From Clostridia bacterium (GTDB lineage: Bacteria > Bacillota > Clostridia > Oscillospirales > Acutalibacteraceae), in NCBI GenBank assembly GCA_900768035.1, contig CAAGBH010000141.1, positions 1 to 28,222 on the forward strand: a stretch of 28,222 nt of DNA, given 5' to 3'. The notes under the pieces are model-generated. The model worked only from the letters and a program-made list of their open reading frames with translations. It did no database searches and had not been told where the DNA came from. The number at the start of each line of letters is the position of its first letter. The stretch's first letter is position 1. A program made the position numbers and the translations under genes. Below, in pieces: positions 1 to 8,458 of this stretch.

Positions 1-793
1 CGGCAGATACCAGAACAACCGTTATAAAAATTATAAACGCCTTTAAAAATCGGTTGTAGAAAAACTTGTCACAAACATAAAGAAAAATCGAAACTATAAC
101 CGCAAGATGCATACCCGACACCACCATAACGTGTGCCACACCCGCCGATTTAACATTATCATAAAATTCATTAGTAAAATAACTTCTATCGCCCGTTAAA
201 AGCGCCAATATGGTTGAGGCTTCCCTGATTTCAAAGCCATCAAGAATTTCAGCCTTAATATAATCTCTCAAATTGCCAACCGCTCTTAAAACATAATCAT
301 ACTTATTAAGCGGAACTATATTTTTAGCATTTCCTTTAACATAAATATTCTTGCTGTAATTATCCTTTGCATATACAGAATCGGTCAAAGATTTAATATG
401 TATATCCGCCCTGAAATTCTGAGCAAATTCAAGATTTCCTTTATAATAAGTTAGTCTTATTTTACTTCCCTTTTCAAGCGTTTGGCTCTTAACTGTCTCA
501 ACTGTCGCCACATAATAATCCCCATAATATATCGGTTCTTCTATTACAATATATTCACCGTCACAGACGGTATCAGCATAATATTCCGAACGGCTAATTT
601 CAAAATTATGAAAATACAAACTTACCGATACCGCTAAAATGACCGCAAAAGAAAAAACAATCTGTGCTTTTATTTTTAAGAAAACCATTAAAAACACGAT
701 TGCCAAGAGTGTTATACAAATGATAAAAAGTGTCCTTTGGTGCGAAAAGGCAAGAGCCGATATCACACTTGAAAATACTGCGCTTAAAAGCAT
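1..793 (-). CDS. comEC: ComEC/Rec2 competence DNA channel, N-terminal part (truncated by window edge)
   Basis: Reading the complement gives about 264 residues of a ComEC-type protein, which forms the inner-membrane channel for single-stranded DNA in transformation. Seen: an N-terminal RRPMLLSAVF hydrophobic start, a few membrane segments, a soluble DUF4131/OB-like stretch (about residues 60-170), and the diagnostic ComEC core opening LLTGDRSYFTNEF followed by SAGVAHVMVVSGMHLAV near residues 205-240. The rest, including the competence helices and any C-terminal metallo-beta-lactamase domain, lies beyond base 1. The ATG at 793 has AGGAG four bases upstream. An in-frame TTG at 820 with an AAGGA upstream would restore the RRPM motif found at the start of many homologues, so it is a real alternative start. 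The gene is divergent from the DUF2975 gene at 896. Confidence 0.88.
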   Translation of the reverse strand, partial: MLLSAVFSSVISALAFSHQRTLFIICITLLAIVFLMVFLKIKAQIVFSFAVILAVSVSLYFHNFEISRSEYYADTVCDGEYIVIEEPIYYGDYYVATVETVKSQTLEKGSKIRLTYYKGNLEFAQNFRADIHIKSLTDSVYAKDNYSKNIYVKGNAKNIVPLNKYDYVLRAVGNLRDYIKAEILDGFEIREASTILALLTGDRSYFTNEFYDNVKSAGVAHVMVVSGMHLAVIVSIFLYVCDKFFYNRFLKAFIIFITVVLVSA

Positions 794-843
794 CGGTCTC
801 CTACTCAAAAAATCACACAATAAAATTCAATCCTTTTTTATCG

Positions 844-872
844 TTTACAAAACTAATAATTTAGTGTATAAT
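844..872 (+). promoter_or_regulatory. Sigma-A promoter for the DUF2975 gene
   Basis: TTTACA (844-849) and TATAAT (867-872) are separated by 17 bases. The predicted start, about base 879, leaves a leader of under 20 bases before the ATG at 896, with the ribosome binding site AGAGGTGG (884-891) almost at the 5' end. Confidence 0.7.
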
Positions 873-895
873 ATCTTTTATCAAGAGGTGGTTAT

Positions 896-1318
896 ATGAA
901 AAAAACAAATTCAATAAAATTCTCTATAATTCTTACAGATCTATTCATATTATTGATTTTTGCCGTAGCAATAGCATTGCCGCTAATGGTCACTTGGTAT
1001 GTTGAAGCCACCAACCGCCTTGAAAGTCTTGCAACAACAATAATGGTAACTTGCTATCCCTGTGCACCTTTTACCATACTTTCTTTGCTTTTTTTAAGAA
1101 AACTTTTAATAAATATTAATAACAAAAACTTCACTACCGAACGCAATGTAAAATATCTCAAATATATGGCGCTTTGCTGTGTTATTATCGCTATAATAAC
1201 CCTCATCGCCGGAAGATACTATCTCCCGTTTTATCTTGTGGCAGGAACATTCCTTTTCTTAGCGCTTTTAATATTCGTGTTCAGAACAATTTTCATCAAT
1301 ATTTTTATAGAAGAATAA
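896..1318 (+). CDS. DUF2975-family small membrane protein
   Basis: A 140-residue, highly hydrophobic protein with about four predicted membrane helices (roughly residues 9-33, 45-68, 84-104 and 108-133). The pattern NVKYLKYMALCCVIIAIIT followed by a second hydrophobic pair fits DUF2975, small membrane proteins of unknown function that in Firmicutes often sit beside a short YozG/XRE-type HTH regulator. No such regulator is seen here; the gene stands alone between its own promoter and a strong terminator. The start is set by AGAGGTGG five bases before the ATG. The family call rests on pattern recall, so the function is unknown. Confidence 0.72.
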   Translation: MKKTNSIKFSIILTDLFILLIFAVAIALPLMVTWYVEATNRLESLATTIMVTCYPCAPFTILSLLFLRKLLININNKNFTTERNVKYLKYMALCCVIIAIITLIAGRYYLPFYLVAGTFLFLALLIFVFRTIFINIFIEE

Positions 1319-1345
1319 TACCATAATTTTACAGTTATTTCAAGC

Positions 1346-1379
1346 AAAAAGCCCAACAGTCATTACTGTTGGGCTTTTT
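1346..1379 (+). terminator. Rho-independent terminator after the DUF2975 gene
   Basis: A perfect 15-bp inverted repeat (1346-1360 and 1365-1379) with a 4-base loop and arms AAAAAGCCCAACAGT / ACTGTTGGGCTTTTT. The A and T flanks make it usable on both strands, but only the plus-strand gene ends here. Confidence 0.85.
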
Positions 1380-1425
1380 AAGAATATAAAAGAAGTTTTT
1401 GGTATATATTATTAAGGGTGATTAT

Positions 1426-1896
1426 GTGAAAATCAAATGGAAAACCTTAATAATCTCTGTGGCAATACCGCTTATTGTCGGCGGACTCTCAGCACTTGTT
1501 ACACGAAACAGTATGCAGGATTTTGAGCAAATTTCAAAACCCGCTCTCGCTCCGCCGGGATGGCTTTTCCCTGTTGTTTGGACTATTCTGTTCACATTAA
1601 TGGGAATTGCATGTTATCTTGTTATTACCGCAAATGCAAGCATCAAGGAACAAAGCAGTGCTTTGAAATTTTATGCGCTTCAACTGATTTTTAATTTCTT
1701 TTGGTCAATTTGGTTCTTTAATTTAAAGGCTTATTGGTTTGCTTTTGTTTGGCTTATAGCACTTTTGATACTTATCATCGCCACAACTGTTAAATTCTGG
1801 CGCATTTCAAAACCCGCCGGTATTCTTATGTTACCATATATCGCTTGGGTAACTTTTGCAGGCTATCTTAACCTTGGAATAGCACTTATGAATTAA
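1426..1896 (+). CDS. tspO: TspO/MBR family protein (tryptophan-rich sensory protein)
   Basis: A 156-residue protein with the five-helix TspO layout. Seen: an N-terminal helix, the conserved loop KPALAPPGWLFPVVWTILF, LIFNFFWSIWFF in the third helix, and the closing PYIAWVTFAGYLNLGIAL. TspO proteins bind porphyrins and related tetrapyrroles in the membrane, and bacterial members are linked to tetrapyrrole and stress responses; the role in a strict anaerobe is unclear. The GTG at 1426 is chosen because AAGGGTG (1414-1420) sits five bases upstream; an in-frame TTG at 1399 has no good ribosome binding site. It is flanked by terminators on both sides, so it appears to be monocistronic. No convincing promoter was found. 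Confidence 0.9.
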   Translation: MKIKWKTLIISVAIPLIVGGLSALVTRNSMQDFEQISKPALAPPGWLFPVVWTILFTLMGIACYLVITANASIKEQSSALKFYALQLIFNFFWSIWFFNLKAYWFAFVWLIALLILIIATTVKFWRISKPAGILMLPYIAWVTFAGYLNLGIALMN

Positions 1897-1899
1897 AAA

Positions 1900-1929
1900 A
1901 ATACTGACTCGCTAATATAGTGAGTCAGT
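1900..1929. terminator. Bidirectional terminator between tspO and pgcA
   Basis: AATACTGACTCGCTA (1900-1914) pairs with the arm at 1918-1932 with one G-U pair. A-rich and T-rich flanks on the two sides let it stop both converging genes. Confidence 0.82.
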
Positions 1930-1941
1930 ATTCTTTTTTAA

Positions 1942-3645
1942 TTAAAATCCTAATAATTTACTTCCTTCGTTCTCAAGTAAAATTCTTTTTTCTTTAGCGT
2001 CCTGCTCGGTCTTGCCGACAGCATTCGAATAAAGTTTAATCTTAGGTTCTGTGCCCGACGGACGAACAATCAAAGAACTTCCATCCTGCAAATAAAAGCC
2101 TAAAACATTAGATTTCGGCAATGTTAAAACTGTCTTTTCGCCGGTACTAATATCAACACTTACAGAGTTTTGGTAATCTTTAAAGGTAACAACTTTTGTA
2201 TCTCCAACTACAGTAGGCGGTGTTTGGCGCAAACTCTCCATAATACCGCTTATTTTTTCCATACCGCTGATGCCCTCACAGGTGAAACTCTTTTGAGAAG
2301 AGAAATAATAACCGTATTTTTTATAAAGTTCGTCTAAAACATCAATCAAGGTTTTGCCCTGCGATTTATAAAAGGCTACCATTTCACAAATAAGCATTGA
2401 AGCATTAACCGCATCTTTATCCCTTACGTGTTCGCTTGAAAGATAGCCGTAACTTTCTTCAAAACCGAAGACATATCTATCCTGTTCACCTTTTTCTTCC
2501 AAAAGTCCTATTTGTTCACCGATAAACTTAAAGCCCGTCAACACATCAATCAATTCACAACCGAAATTATCTGCAATTTTCTTGCAAATCTCAGTTGTAA
2601 CAATAGTTTTTACCGCTATGGGATTTTTGGGCAAAGTTCCGTTTTCGGTTCTGCGGTCAAGAACATAGTTCAAAAGAAGGAAGCCAACCTCATTACCCGT
2701 AAACAAACGGTATTCTTCACCGTGCGGAATAGCGATACCAACTCTGTCACAGTCAGGGTCGGTAGCCAATAATAAATCAGTTTTTATATCCTCTGCCATT
2801 TTGAGAGCGCAAGCAAACGCTTCTTTGATTTCAGGGTTAGGATAGGGTGCTGTTGGGAAGTTGCCGTCAGGCAATTCCTGTTCCTTAACAACACTTACAT
2901 TCTTTACACCGATTTTTTCTAAGATTTTTCTTACGGGTTTATTACCGCTACCGTGCAAAGGCGTATAAATAACATTCAAATCAGACATATCAAGGTCAGG
3001 TGACACACGGCAATTTTCCACTTTTTCAAGAAATGCGTTTATTACTTCGTCACCTATATATTCAATCTTGCCGTCTTTAAGTGCAGTTTCAAAATCGATA
3101 CTTTTAACGTCCTCAAAAATATCGACCTTGTTCATAATATCAAGAACATACTCAGATGCCTCAAGACCTAATTGGCAACCGTCATTACCGTATGCCTTAT
3201 AGCCATTATATTTTGACGGATTATGACTTGCAGTTATAACAATACCTGCATCGCATTTTAAATATCTAACCGCAAAAGAGAGCATAGGAGTTGGCATAAG
3301 TTCTTTGTAAATATAAACCTTTATGCCGTTAGCCGCAAAAATTTCAGCAGCGGCTTTTGCGAAAGTATCCGATTTAATACGGCTGTCATAAGCGATTGCC
3401 ACCCTGCCGTTTTGGGTAACCGAATTAACATAAGCCGAAAGACCTTGAGTTGCTTTGCCAACGGTATAAACATTCATTCTGTTAGTACCCGCACCTATAA
3501 CACCACGAAGTCCGGCTGTACCGAATTCCAAATCTTTATAAAACGCTTCTTTTATATCTTCATCACTCATTGTTTCGAGTTCTTTTTTAACATCATTATC
3601 TTTGATTGCTTTTTCTTTCCAAATTTTATGTTTTTCGTATGCCAT
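1942..3645 (-). CDS. pgcA: Phosphoglucomutase/phosphomannomutase (alpha-D-phosphohexomutase)
   Basis: A 567-residue enzyme of the alpha-phosphohexomutase superfamily, expected to interconvert glucose 1-phosphate and glucose 6-phosphate (possibly mannose phosphates too) for glycogen and cell-envelope sugar synthesis. All four domain signatures are visible: the phosphoserine loop TASHNPSKYNGYK near residue 140, the metal-binding loop DPDCDRVG near 300, the sugar-binding loop GFEESYGY near 395, and the phosphate-binding RPSGTEPKIK near the C-terminus. Length and N-terminus (HKIWKEKA, FGTAGLRG) match the Firmicute PgcA type. The ATG at 3645 is preferred over a TTG at 3660 because AGGAGG lies just upstream. 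It is transcribed alone. Confidence 0.95.
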   Translation of the reverse strand: MAYEKHKIWKEKAIKDNDVKKELETMSDEDIKEAFYKDLEFGTAGLRGVIGAGTNRMNVYTVGKATQGLSAYVNSVTQNGRVAIAYDSRIKSDTFAKAAAEIFAANGIKVYIYKELMPTPMLSFAVRYLKCDAGIVITASHNPSKYNGYKAYGNDGCQLGLEASEYVLDIMNKVDIFEDVKSIDFETALKDGKIEYIGDEVINAFLEKVENCRVSPDLDMSDLNVIYTPLHGSGNKPVRKILEKIGVKNVSVVKEQELPDGNFPTAPYPNPEIKEAFACALKMAEDIKTDLLLATDPDCDRVGIAIPHGEEYRLFTGNEVGFLLLNYVLDRRTENGTLPKNPIAVKTIVTTEICKKIADNFGCELIDVLTGFKFIGEQIGLLEEKGEQDRYVFGFEESYGYLSSEHVRDKDAVNASMLICEMVAFYKSQGKTLIDVLDELYKKYGYYFSSQKSFTCEGISGMEKISGIMESLRQTPPTVVGDTKVVTFKDYQNSVSVDISTGEKTVLTLPKSNVLGFYLQDGSSLIVRPSGTEPKIKLYSNAVGKTEQDAKEKRILLENEGSKLLGF

Positions 3646-3688
3646 AGTTTCCTCCTTCAAATCAAAAAGCCAATATCATACATTTTTA

Positions 3689-3716
3689 ATTTTACCATAA
3701 TTTCGCAATAAATCAA
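3689..3716 (-). promoter_or_regulatory. Sigma-A promoter for pgcA
   Basis: On the minus strand, TTGATT (3716-3711) and TAAAAT (3694-3689) are 16 bases apart, with TATGG just before the -10 acting as a partial extended element. The leader is about 40 bases. Confidence 0.6.
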
Positions 3717-3726
3717 TAGCAGTTTA

Positions 3727-3764
3727 TAAAAAAATCTCTTGCGATTGTATGTATCGCAAGAGAT
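3727..3764 (-). terminator. Rho-independent terminator after hppA
   Basis: On the minus strand ATCTCTTGCGAT pairs perfectly with ATCGCAAGAGAT (12 bp, 7-base loop) and is followed by seven T residues, just past the hppA stop codon. Confidence 0.9.
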
Positions 3765-3774
3765 CTTTATCACA

Positions 3775-5862
3775 TTAGAAAATACTGAATTTCACAACCA
3801 AAGCCGCAAACACAATCGAAACCATTGATAAAAGTTTAATTAAGATATTGATTGCAGGACCTGAAGTATCTTTGAACGGGTCACCAACAGTATCGCCAAC
3901 AACCGATGCCTTATGTTGTTCACTGCCCTTTCCGCCATGAACACCCGACTCGATATATTTTTTAGCATTATCCCAAGCACCGCCCGAGTTTGACATAAAT
4001 ATTGCAAGCAAGAAACCGCTTACAGTAGCGCCTGCCAACATACCTACAACACCCGTTGTGCCCAAAACCAAGCCAACAACAACAGGAATAACAACTGCAA
4101 CCACCGTAGGCAATACCATTTCTTTTAAACTTGCTTTTGTGCACAAGTCAACACATTTTGCATAGTCAGGGTCAGTCTTACCTTCCATAATGCCTGTAAT
4201 TTCTTTAAACTGACGGCGAACTTCAACCACTACCGACTGTGCCGCCTTACCAACAGATTCCATAGTAAGCGCCGCAAAAACAAATGGCAGACAAGCGCCT
4301 ATAAACAAACCAATAAGTACGGTAGGATTCATAAGGTCAAAACCTGTAACCTCGCCGCCGACTTCCTTAACCTTATCAATATAAGATGCCATAAGCGCCA
4401 AAGCAGTAAGCGCTGCAGAACCAATAGCAAAGCCTTTTCCTGTTGCCGCAGTAGTATTACCTAAAGCATCCAAAGCATCGGTTCTGTTACGAACTTCACT
4501 TTCAAGTCCCGACATCTGAGCGATACCGCCCGCATTATCTGCAACAGGACCGTAAGCATCTGTTGCAAGGGTTATACCCAAGGTTGATAACATACCGACT
4601 GCCGCTAATGCAATACCGTATAAACCGTAAGATGCACCGCCGTCACTGAAACCGCCTGCTGTGCCATAAGCCACAAGCACGCAAACCGCAATTATGACAA
4701 TAGGAAGCGCTGTTGAGAGCATACCCAAAGAGAGACCGCCGATAATAATTGTGGCCGAACCTGTTTCACTCTTTGATGCTAAGTTTTTGGTTGGTTTATA
4801 AGATTCGCTTGTAAACAACTCTGTTGACTGGCCTATAAGCACACCTGCAATAAGGCCTGCAACAGTTGAGAAATAATAACCTATATTTTCTTTACCCAAA
4901 ACAAAATAAATAAGCGGTAAAGCAAGAATACCTATAACAATTGCGCTGAAATTAGTGCCTCGGCTTAAAGATTTAAGCAAGTCTTTTGGAGAGGCGTCTT
5001 CCTTTGTTCTTACAAAGAATGTTCCTATAATAGAACAAACTATACCCAACGCCGCCATTAACATCGGTACTGCTAAAGCATTAAAACTTCCGAATGCAGC
5101 AACACCCAACGCAGAAGCAGAAATTACAGAGCCAACATAAGATTCATATAAATCCGCACCCATACCTGCAACGTCGCCTACATTATCACCAACATTATCA
5201 GCGATAACGGCAGGGTTTCTCGGGTCATCTTCAGGAATTCCCGCTTCAACTTTACCAACGAGGTCAGCGCCGACATCAGCCGCCTTGGTGAAAACACCGC
5301 CGCCAACACGGGCAAACAACGCCATTGAAGAAGCGCCCATACCAAAGGTCAGCATAGCGCTGGTAATTTCAGAAGCCGAGCAACCAAAAATAAATTTCAA
5401 TATAAAAAACCAGATTGAAATATCCAAAAGTCCAAGACCAACAACCGTAAAGCCCATAACAGAACCTGCCGAGAAAGCAATTCTTAAACCGTTATTAAGT
5501 CCTGTTCTGCAAGCGTTGGCAGTTCTGCTGTTTGATGCTGTGGCAATTTTCATACCTATGTAACCTGAAAGCGCCGAGAAGAAACCGCCCGTAACAAATG
5601 CAAACGGAACAAACCAAGTAAGCATTTTCAAGGCAGCCATTACGCTTAAAATCACAAACATACAAGCAAAAAATATTATAACTACCTTATACTGACGCTT
5701 TAAATAAGCGTTGGCACCTGCCCTTATAGCAGAGGCGATTTTTTTCATTTTATCCGTTCCTTCGGAAAACTTCAAAACACGTTTAGCAGTAAGAAGTGCA
5801 TAAACCAAAGCACATACTGCGCCAATGAAAGTGATAATTACTAACAAATTCTCAATCTTCAT
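3775..5862 (-). CDS. hppA: Membrane-bound proton/sodium-translocating pyrophosphatase, K+-dependent type
   Basis: A 695-residue integral membrane protein with about 16 helices that couples PPi hydrolysis to export of H+ or Na+. Catalytic motifs are intact: GGGVFTKAADVGADLVGKVE, EDDPRNPAVIADNVGDNVGD with its downstream DLYESYVGS, the second acidic cluster TLATDAYGPVADNAGG, and the C-terminal pair GGAWDNAKKY and VVGDTVGDPFKDTSGPA. The stretch GNTTAATGKGFAIGSAAL has Ala where K+-independent enzymes have Lys, so a K+-dependent enzyme is inferred; the sequence does not settle Na+ versus H+. The ATG at 5862 follows AAGAGAGG. It sits in a single-gene unit with its own promoter, a structured leader and a terminator, as expected of an energy-saving pump in a fermenter. 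Confidence 0.95.
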   Translation of the reverse strand: MKIENLLVIITFIGAVCALVYALLTAKRVLKFSEGTDKMKKIASAIRAGANAYLKRQYKVVIIFFACMFVILSVMAALKMLTWFVPFAFVTGGFFSALSGYIGMKIATASNSRTANACRTGLNNGLRIAFSAGSVMGFTVVGLGLLDISIWFFILKFIFGCSASEITSAMLTFGMGASSMALFARVGGGVFTKAADVGADLVGKVEAGIPEDDPRNPAVIADNVGDNVGDVAGMGADLYESYVGSVISASALGVAAFGSFNALAVPMLMAALGIVCSIIGTFFVRTKEDASPKDLLKSLSRGTNFSAIVIGILALPLIYFVLGKENIGYYFSTVAGLIAGVLIGQSTELFTSESYKPTKNLASKSETGSATIIIGGLSLGMLSTALPIVIIAVCVLVAYGTAGGFSDGGASYGLYGIALAAVGMLSTLGITLATDAYGPVADNAGGIAQMSGLESEVRNRTDALDALGNTTAATGKGFAIGSAALTALALMASYIDKVKEVGGEVTGFDLMNPTVLIGLFIGACLPFVFAALTMESVGKAAQSVVVEVRRQFKEITGIMEGKTDPDYAKCVDLCTKASLKEMVLPTVVAVVIPVVVGLVLGTTGVVGMLAGATVSGFLLAIFMSNSGGAWDNAKKYIESGVHGGKGSEQHKASVVGDTVGDPFKDTSGPAINILIKLLSMVSIVFAALVVKFSIF

Positions 5863-5886
5863 AAAAAACCTCTCTTGAAAAATTTT

Positions 5887-5909
5887 TCGGTGCAAAAAAA
5901 CTGCACCGA
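5887..5909 (-). other. Hairpin in the hppA 5' leader
   Basis: TCGGTGCA and TGCACCGA form an 8-bp stem around a T-rich loop and end about ten bases before the hppA ribosome binding site. A second small GGGT/ACCC hairpin lies upstream. The run after the stem is AAAAATTTTTC rather than a clean U tract, so a terminator is unlikely. Its role is unknown. Confidence 0.6.
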
Positions 5910-5981
5910 TGATATATTAAAGGGTAATTATAACCCGAATATTTAGAAAATTATAACTACATTTCATATATTTTACTTGTT

Positions 5982-6010
5982 ATTGTATCATATCGTTATA
6001 AATTTCTCAA
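5982..6010 (-). promoter_or_regulatory. Sigma-A promoter for hppA
   Basis: TTGAGA (6010-6005) and TACAAT (5987-5982) on the minus strand are 17 bases apart. It predicts a leader of about 110 bases that includes the hairpin at 5887-5909. Two TATAAT hexamers further downstream lack good -35 partners. Confidence 0.6.
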
Positions 6011-6044
6011 TAAAAAAAATAAAATTTTTTAATATTTGTAAAAT

Positions 6045-6079
6045 TTAACAAAAAAAGAGCGGAGATTATCCGCCCTTTT
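6045..6079 (-). terminator. Terminator after murE
   Basis: Directly at the murE stop codon the minus strand has AAGGGCGGA, a 5-base loop and TCCGCTCTT (one G-U type pair), followed by a T-rich run. It ends the PLP enzyme-dapF-murE operon. Confidence 0.85.
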
Positions 6080-7544
6080 ATAAATTTAATTCCTTTTTAA
6101 TCTCTGCCACGACTTCACGCTCATCGAAATGATAGCGAACGCCCTTGACCTCTTGATACGTCTGATGCCCTTTACCGAGAAGCACTATCATATCGCCCTT
6201 TTGAGCATTCTCGATACAGTATTTAATCGCTTCTTTGCGGTCATCAATCTCGATATACTTACCGCCCGACCTTGCAAGCCCTATCTTAATATCATTATTT
6301 ATTTCGTGCAAATCTTCATCACGGGGATTATCTTCTGTTAGGACACAAAGGTCTGCCATAGCGCCCGTAACTTCACCCATATCATATCTGCGAAGTTTTG
6401 AACGGTTACCGCCACCTCCGTAAACACATATAAGCCTTTTGGGTTTATATTCGAGCAAGGTTGTTAGCACGCTTTTGGTGCTGACTTCGTTATGAGCATA
6501 GTCAATAATCACAACAAAATCATCACAAACAGGCACAATTTCAACTCTGCCCTTAACCTTAACACTCAAAAGACCTTGTGCGATACTTTCGGTATTTACA
6601 CCAAGTAAGTGACAACACAAAATTGTAACAAGCGAATTATAAACCGAAAATACACCCGGTGTATAAACCGTGAAATCGGTTTTTAAAACACCGCTTGTTT
6701 TAAAACGCATTCCGAGTTTTGAATCTTGCTTTATAAACTCAATATTTCCCGCCTTTAAATCGGCATCGGTTTTAGTGGAATATGTCTTAACTTCGCAAGT
6801 GTGTCCCTTTAAAACTTCTTGTGTATGCTCGTCGTCAGCATTAACTATTGCAGTCTTGCATTGACGGAAAAGCAAACTTTTACACTCAGTATATTCTTCA
6901 AAACTTTCGTGTTCGTTAGGGCCTATATGGTCGGGTGACAAGTTGGTAAAAATTCCATAATCAAACTGGATTCCTGCCACACGGTCAAGTTTAAGACCTT
7001 GGGAAGAAACCTCCATAACGGCATATTTGCATCCCTTATCAACCATTGTTTTGAAAATTTTATGAAGTTCATAAGATTCGGGAGTGGTATTTTTCGTCGG
7101 CAATTTTTCATCACCGATTAAAATACCCGTTGTACCGATAAGTCCTGCCTTAACGCCCGACTGTTCCAACACGCTTTTTATCATATAAGTAGTGGTGGTT
7201 TTACCCTTTGTTCCCGTAAGACCAACCGTTACAAGTTGCTTTGCGGGATAACCGAAAAACGCCGCCGACATAAGCGCCAATGCTTTTCTTGAAGATTTAA
7301 CCTTTATCACGGTAATACCGTCAGGTATATCTTCAATTTCTCTTTCAACCACAACCGCTTTAGCGCCCTTTTCGATTGCCTGCCCTATAAAACTGTGACC
7401 GTCAACAACAGCGCCCACCATACAAACAAAAAGACAATCTTCAATCAGTTTTCTTGAATCATATATAATATCTGAAATTTCGGTTTGTAAATCACCCTTT
7501 AAAACCTCAAATTCAGTATCTTTTAAAATCTGCGAAAGTTTCAT
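6078..7544 (-). CDS. murE: UDP-N-acetylmuramoyl-L-alanyl-D-glutamate:meso-diaminopimelate ligase
   Basis: A 488-residue Mur ligase that adds the third residue of the peptidoglycan stem peptide in the cytoplasm. Seen in order: an N-terminal UDP-substrate domain (about 1-100), the ATP loop GLTGTKGKTTTTYM near 108-121, the central-domain residues TNLSPDHIG and ECKSLLF (the Lys is the usual carbamylated position), IDYAHN, and in the C-terminal domain TEDNPRDED. DNPR is the signature for meso-DAP rather than lysine, so the wall is DAP-type. The start has TAGGAG seven bases upstream, overlapping the end of dapF with one base between the genes. It is the last gene of its operon, directly behind dapF, which makes its substrate. 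Confidence 0.97.
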   Translation of the reverse strand: MKLSQILKDTEFEVLKGDLQTEISDIIYDSRKLIEDCLFVCMVGAVVDGHSFIGQAIEKGAKAVVVEREIEDIPDGITVIKVKSSRKALALMSAAFFGYPAKQLVTVGLTGTKGKTTTTYMIKSVLEQSGVKAGLIGTTGILIGDEKLPTKNTTPESYELHKIFKTMVDKGCKYAVMEVSSQGLKLDRVAGIQFDYGIFTNLSPDHIGPNEHESFEEYTECKSLLFRQCKTAIVNADDEHTQEVLKGHTCEVKTYSTKTDADLKAGNIEFIKQDSKLGMRFKTSGVLKTDFTVYTPGVFSVYNSLVTILCCHLLGVNTESIAQGLLSVKVKGRVEIVPVCDDFVVIIDYAHNEVSTKSVLTTLLEYKPKRLICVYGGGGNRSKLRRYDMGEVTGAMADLCVLTEDNPRDEDLHEINNDIKIGLARSGGKYIEIDDRKEAIKYCIENAQKGDMIVLLGKGHQTYQEVKGVRYHFDEREVVAEIKKELNL

Positions 7545-7545
7545 A

Positions 7546-8445
7546 CTATTCTCCTAAAATATGACTTGCGTCAATTTCGCCCTCAAAAACATTGTTGCTC
7601 GGTCCTGTCATAAACATACAGTTTGTATCTTCGTCCCACTCAATCAAAAGCGGACCGCCGATTTGTTCAACCGTAACCTTACGGTCGCACCTGCCTGTGA
7701 GAACACCCGCAACAACCGCCGTAGCGCAACCCGTACCGCAACCTATGGTTTCTCCTGTGCCACGCTCCCATTCACGAATTTTTATATAGTTACGATTAAC
7801 AACTTTTGCAAAAGTAACGTTGGTTTTATTCGGAAAAATGCTTGTCATAAACTCGATTTCTCTGCCGTATTTCTCGACATCCAAATCGTCAAGCGAGTCA
7901 ACAAACATTGCGGTATGGGGATTTCCCCACGATACTGCAGTTATATTGAATGTTTTATCCAAAACCTTAACTTCCTGCTCAACAAACTGAGGTAAATCGG
8001 TGCACACAGGGATAACTTTTGTATCAAGTCTCGGCTCGCCTATGTTAGCACGGATATTGGTAACAAACCCTCTGTCTTTATAAGGCATAGCCTTTTCGCT
8101 ATCCAGAGGTTCACGATTTTCAACCGTCAATTTTAATTTCTGAAGACCGCCGAGAGTTTCAATAACCAAATCGGTTTTATCGGTAAGTGCGTGGTCATAA
8201 ACATACTTGCCAACGCTTCGCAAAGCGTTTCCGCACATTTCACCCTCGGTGCCGTCGGGATTAAACATTCTCATTCTGAAATCTGCCGTTTCAGACGGAC
8301 ATATAAGCACCATACCGTCAGAACCGATAGCAAAATGCCGGTCACTTACAAACCTTGCAAGTTCCGGCAGATTGGTAAGTTTCTGATGTATGGCATCAAT
8401 ATAAACATAATCGTTTCCAAATGCCTGCATCTTAGTAAACTTCAT
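7546..8445 (-). CDS. dapF: Diaminopimelate epimerase
   Basis: A 299-residue, two-domain epimerase that converts LL- to meso-diaminopimelate, the precursor of lysine and of the DAP used by MurE. The N-terminus MKFTKMQAFGNDYVYID and both active-site cysteine motifs are present: NPDGTEGEMCGNALR (Cys near 73) and RGTGETIGCGTGCATAVV (Cys near 235). It is about 20 residues longer than typical, largely from an insertion around residues 105-140. The ATG at 8445 lies 13 bases after the preceding PLP-enzyme stop and follows AAAGGAAG. With one base to murE, co-translation of the pair is likely. Confidence 0.96.
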   Translation of the reverse strand: MKFTKMQAFGNDYVYIDAIHQKLTNLPELARFVSDRHFAIGSDGMVLICPSETADFRMRMFNPDGTEGEMCGNALRSVGKYVYDHALTDKTDLVIETLGGLQKLKLTVENREPLDSEKAMPYKDRGFVTNIRANIGEPRLDTKVIPVCTDLPQFVEQEVKVLDKTFNITAVSWGNPHTAMFVDSLDDLDVEKYGREIEFMTSIFPNKTNVTFAKVVNRNYIKIREWERGTGETIGCGTGCATAVVAGVLTGRCDRKVTVEQIGGPLLIEWDEDTNCMFMTGPSNNVFEGEIDASHILGE

Positions 8446-8458
8446 TTTTATTCTTCCT

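Noticed and set aside
639..899. Plus-strand 86-codon frame before the DUF2975 gene
   Set aside because: It is antisense to the clear ComEC N-terminus and contains the promoter of the next gene.
6034..6052. TTTGTAAAATTTAACAAA resembling a Rex operator between murE and hppA
   Set aside because: The TTGT and ACAA ends are two bases too close compared with the 18-bp Rex site TTGTTAAnnnnTTAACAA, and it lies next to the murE terminator upstream of the hppA promoter.
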